Part shown: positions 61,739 to 64,000 of the stretch, piece after piece
Layout of the letters: each line of letters starts with the position of its first letter
How positions within the stretch are numbered: the first letter of the stretch is position 1
From: Hybos culiciformis
Taxonomy: Eukaryota > Arthropoda > Insecta > Diptera > Hybotidae
Assembly (NCBI GenBank): GCA_964007475.1
Contig: OZ023273.1
Location: 77,847,737-77,911,736 of the forward strand
Reading direction: 5' to 3'
DNA length: 64,000 nt
Translations under genes and position numbers: made by a program
Notes under the pieces: model-generated
Seen by the model: the letters and a program-made list of their open reading frames with translations, nothing else
What the model was told of the DNA's origin: nothing
Databases searched by the model: none

Positions 61739-64000
61739 AAATTGAGGAAGAATATTTTACATATTTAGTATGAAAAAATCGCCTTTCGACGGTTTTTAGG
61801 CTCTAGCTCAAAAACCAAAAAATATTTTATAAAACAAATTTTTTTTAGATTAAAATTCAGAAATTTACGCTTCTTTTGGCATTTAAAAAATCGATGTACT
61901 GGTTCGCGAGCTATGAGCTATCAAAATTGAGGAAGAATATTTTACATATTTAGTATGAAAAAATCGCATTTCGACGGTTTTTAGGCTCTAGTTCAAAAAA
62001 CAAAAAATATTTTATAAAATAATTTTTGTTTAGATTAAAATTCATGAAATTACGCTTCTTTAGGCATTTAAAAAATTAAAATCGATGCTCTGGTTCGCGA
62101 GCTATGAGCTCCCAAAGTTGAGAAAGATAATTTTACATATATATTTAGTATGAAAAAATCGCCTTTCGACGGCTTTAGGCTCTAGCTCAAAAAACAAAAA
62201 ATATTTTATAAAACAATTTTTTTTTAGATTAAAATTCATAAAATTACGCTTCTTTTGGCATTTAAAAAATTAAAATCGATGCACTGGTTCGCGAGCTATG
62301 AGCTTCCAAAGTTGAGAAAGAAAATTTTACATATATATTTAGTATGAAAAAATCGCTTTGCGACTGTTTTTTTGTATGAAAAAATTGCCTTTCGACGGTT
62401 TTTAGGCTGCTCAAAAACCAAAAAATATTTTAGGAAACAATTTTTTTTAGATTAAAATTCATGAAATTACGCTTCTTTTGGCATTTAAAAAATTAAAATC
62501 GATGCACTGGTTCGCGAGCTATGAGCTCTCAAAATTGAGAAAGAAAATTTTACATAGTTAGTATGAAAAAATCGTTTTTTTTAGGCTCCAGCTCAAAACC
62601 CAAAAAATATTTTATAAAACAATTTTTTTTTAGATTAAAATTCATAAAATTACGCTTCTTTTGGCATTTAAAAAATTAAAATCGATGCACTGTTTCGCGA
62701 GCTATGACCTCTCAAAGTTGAGAAAGAAAATTTTACATATATATTTAGTATGAAAAAATCGCCTTTCGACGGTTTTTAGGCTCTAGCTCAAAAAACAAAA
62801 AATATTTTATAAAATAATTTTTTTTTAGATTAAAATTCATAAAATTACGCTTCTTTTGGCATTTAAAAAATTAAAATCTATGCACTGATTCGCGAGCTAT
62901 GAGCTCCCAAAGTTGAGAAAGAAAATTTTACATATATATTTAGTATGAAAAAATCGCCTTTTGACGGTTTTTAGGCTCTAGCTCAAAAACCCAAAAATAT
63001 TTTATAAAACAATTTTTTTTAGATTAAAATTCATAAAATTACGCTTCTTTTTGAGCTCTCAAAGTTGAGAAAGAAAATTTTACATATTTAGTATGTAAAA
63101 ATCGCCATTCGAAGGTTTTTAGGCTCTAGCTCAAAAACCAAAAAATATTTTATAAAACCATTTTTTTTAGATTAAAATTCATAAAATTACGCTTCTTTTG
63201 GCATTTAAAAAATTAAAATCGATGCACTGGTTCGCGAGCTATGAGCTCTGAAAATTGAGAAAGAAAATTTTACATATAATTTTAGTATGAAAAAATCGCC
63301 TTTTGACGGTTTTTAGGCTCTAGCTCAAAAACACAAAAATAATTTATAAAACAATTTTTTTTAGATTAAAATTCATAAAATAACGCTTCTTTTGGCATTT
63401 AAAAAATTAATATCGATCCACTGGTTCGCGATCTATGAGCTCTCAAAGTTGAGAAAGAAAATTTTACATATTTAGTATGTAAAAATCGCCATTCGACGGT
63501 TTTTAGGCTCTAGCTCAAAAACCAAAAAATATTTTATAAAACAATTTTTTTTTAGATTAAAACTCATAAAATTACGCTTCTTTTGGCATTTAAAAAATTA
63601 AAATCGATGCACTGGTTCGCGAGCTATGAGCTCTCAAAATTGAGAAAGAAAATTTTACATATAATTTTAGTATGAAAAAATCGCCTTTTGACGGTTTTTA
63701 GGCTCTAGCTCAAAAACCCAAAAATATTTTATAAAACAATTTTTTTTAGATTAAAATTCATAAAATTACGCTTCTTTTGGCATTTAAAAAATTAAAATCG
63801 ATGCACTGGTTCGCGAGCTATGAGCTCCCAAATTTGAGAAAGAAAATTTTACATATATATTTAGTATGAAAAAATCGCCTTTCGACGGTTTTTAGGCTCT
63901 AGCTCAAAAAACAAAAAATATTTTATAAAACAATTTTTTTTTAGATTAAAATTCATAAAATTACGCTTCCTTTGGCATTTAAAAAATTAAAATCGATGCA
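61739..64000 (+). repeat. Long block duplication, copy 2 (offset 3604 bp), runs off the window
   Basis: AAAAAATCGATGTACTGG at 61885, GCTTTGCGAC at 62355, TGAGCTCTC at 63052 and GCTTCCTTTGGC at 63965 are each 3604 bp after their partners. Few changes are visible, such as GTTTTTTTGTATG for GTTTTTTAGTATG and ATCGTTTTTTTTAGGC for ATCGCCTTTTTTAGGC. Confidence 0.88.

Larger units (their letters stand above)
31465..64000 (+). repeat. Right satellite DNA array, same family
   Basis: The same monomer family in the same orientation resumes after the island and runs off the window end, about 170 copies (estimate). The first monomer starts in the A-rich segment TTCAAAAATTAAAATCG, so the satellite phase is exactly the one broken at 25008. 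Marker variants differ in frequency from the left array. Common here and rare or absent on the left are CTATGACCCTCAAAG, a CGATCCACTGG start followed by CGATCTATGAG, CATATAATTTTAGTATG, and CCTTTTGACGG. Repeat blocks of 572, 1175, 1760, 3488 and 3604 bp show several rounds of amplification. No gene is visible in it. Confidence 0.97.

Overview
No protein-coding gene is visible in this window. It is eukaryotic, AT-rich, heterochromatin-type DNA. Two long satellite arrays (1-25008 and about 31465-64000) flank a 6.46-kb non-satellite island (25009-31464). Satellite DNA, pol III-type tRNA-derived repeats and a small hAT-like transposon point to an animal, most plausibly an insect or other arthropod; that assignment is inference, and no taxon-specific gene supports it.

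Satellite. Both arrays consist of one family of head-to-tail monomers, typically 187-195 bp and about 27% G+C (hand count on one monomer, 53/194). I estimate roughly 130 copies on the left and 170 on the right. Each monomer has an AT-rich half with A/T runs and a more GC-rich core. In canonical copies the core holds two nested dyads: a 10-bp stem with one bulged base closing a 70-nt loop, and a small palindrome inside that loop. Length variants occur: monomers lengthened by about 31 bp or about 36 bp of internal duplication, and shortened monomers that lack most of the core.

Higher-order structure. At 11.9-25.0 kb the left array has two 11-monomer units, type A (2098 bp) and type B (2124 bp), in the order A A B A B(+415 bp) B. 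The two types share their last four monomers. Further left, blocks recur at offsets of about 2.4 kb and 2.1 kb. The right array is built partly from a nine-monomer 1760-bp unit whose monomer order resembles type B, and it carries later duplications with offsets of 572, 1175, 3488 and 3604 bp.

Island. The island interrupts the last B unit at an A-rich site, and the right array resumes in exactly the expected phase, with the expected next monomer type. The broken site is flanked by a possible 8-bp target duplication. The island itself runs: a 133-bp hairpin/MITE-like element; unique sequence; a 1.73-kb inverted-repeat arm (called AB); a 0.53-kb spacer (C); the inverted arm (B' then A'), split by a 1050-bp nonautonomous hAT-like element with 8-bp target duplications; an inverted copy of the spacer (C'); and a tRNA-derived element. 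Seven tRNA-like segments with pol III A/B boxes, or only the B-box half, lie in the island. The order AB-C-(AB)'-C' cannot be produced by one simple inverted duplication.

Nothing here forms a pathway. The interest lies in the satellite's dyad structure, the rapid turnover of higher-order units, and a nested, palindromic insertion trapped in the array.
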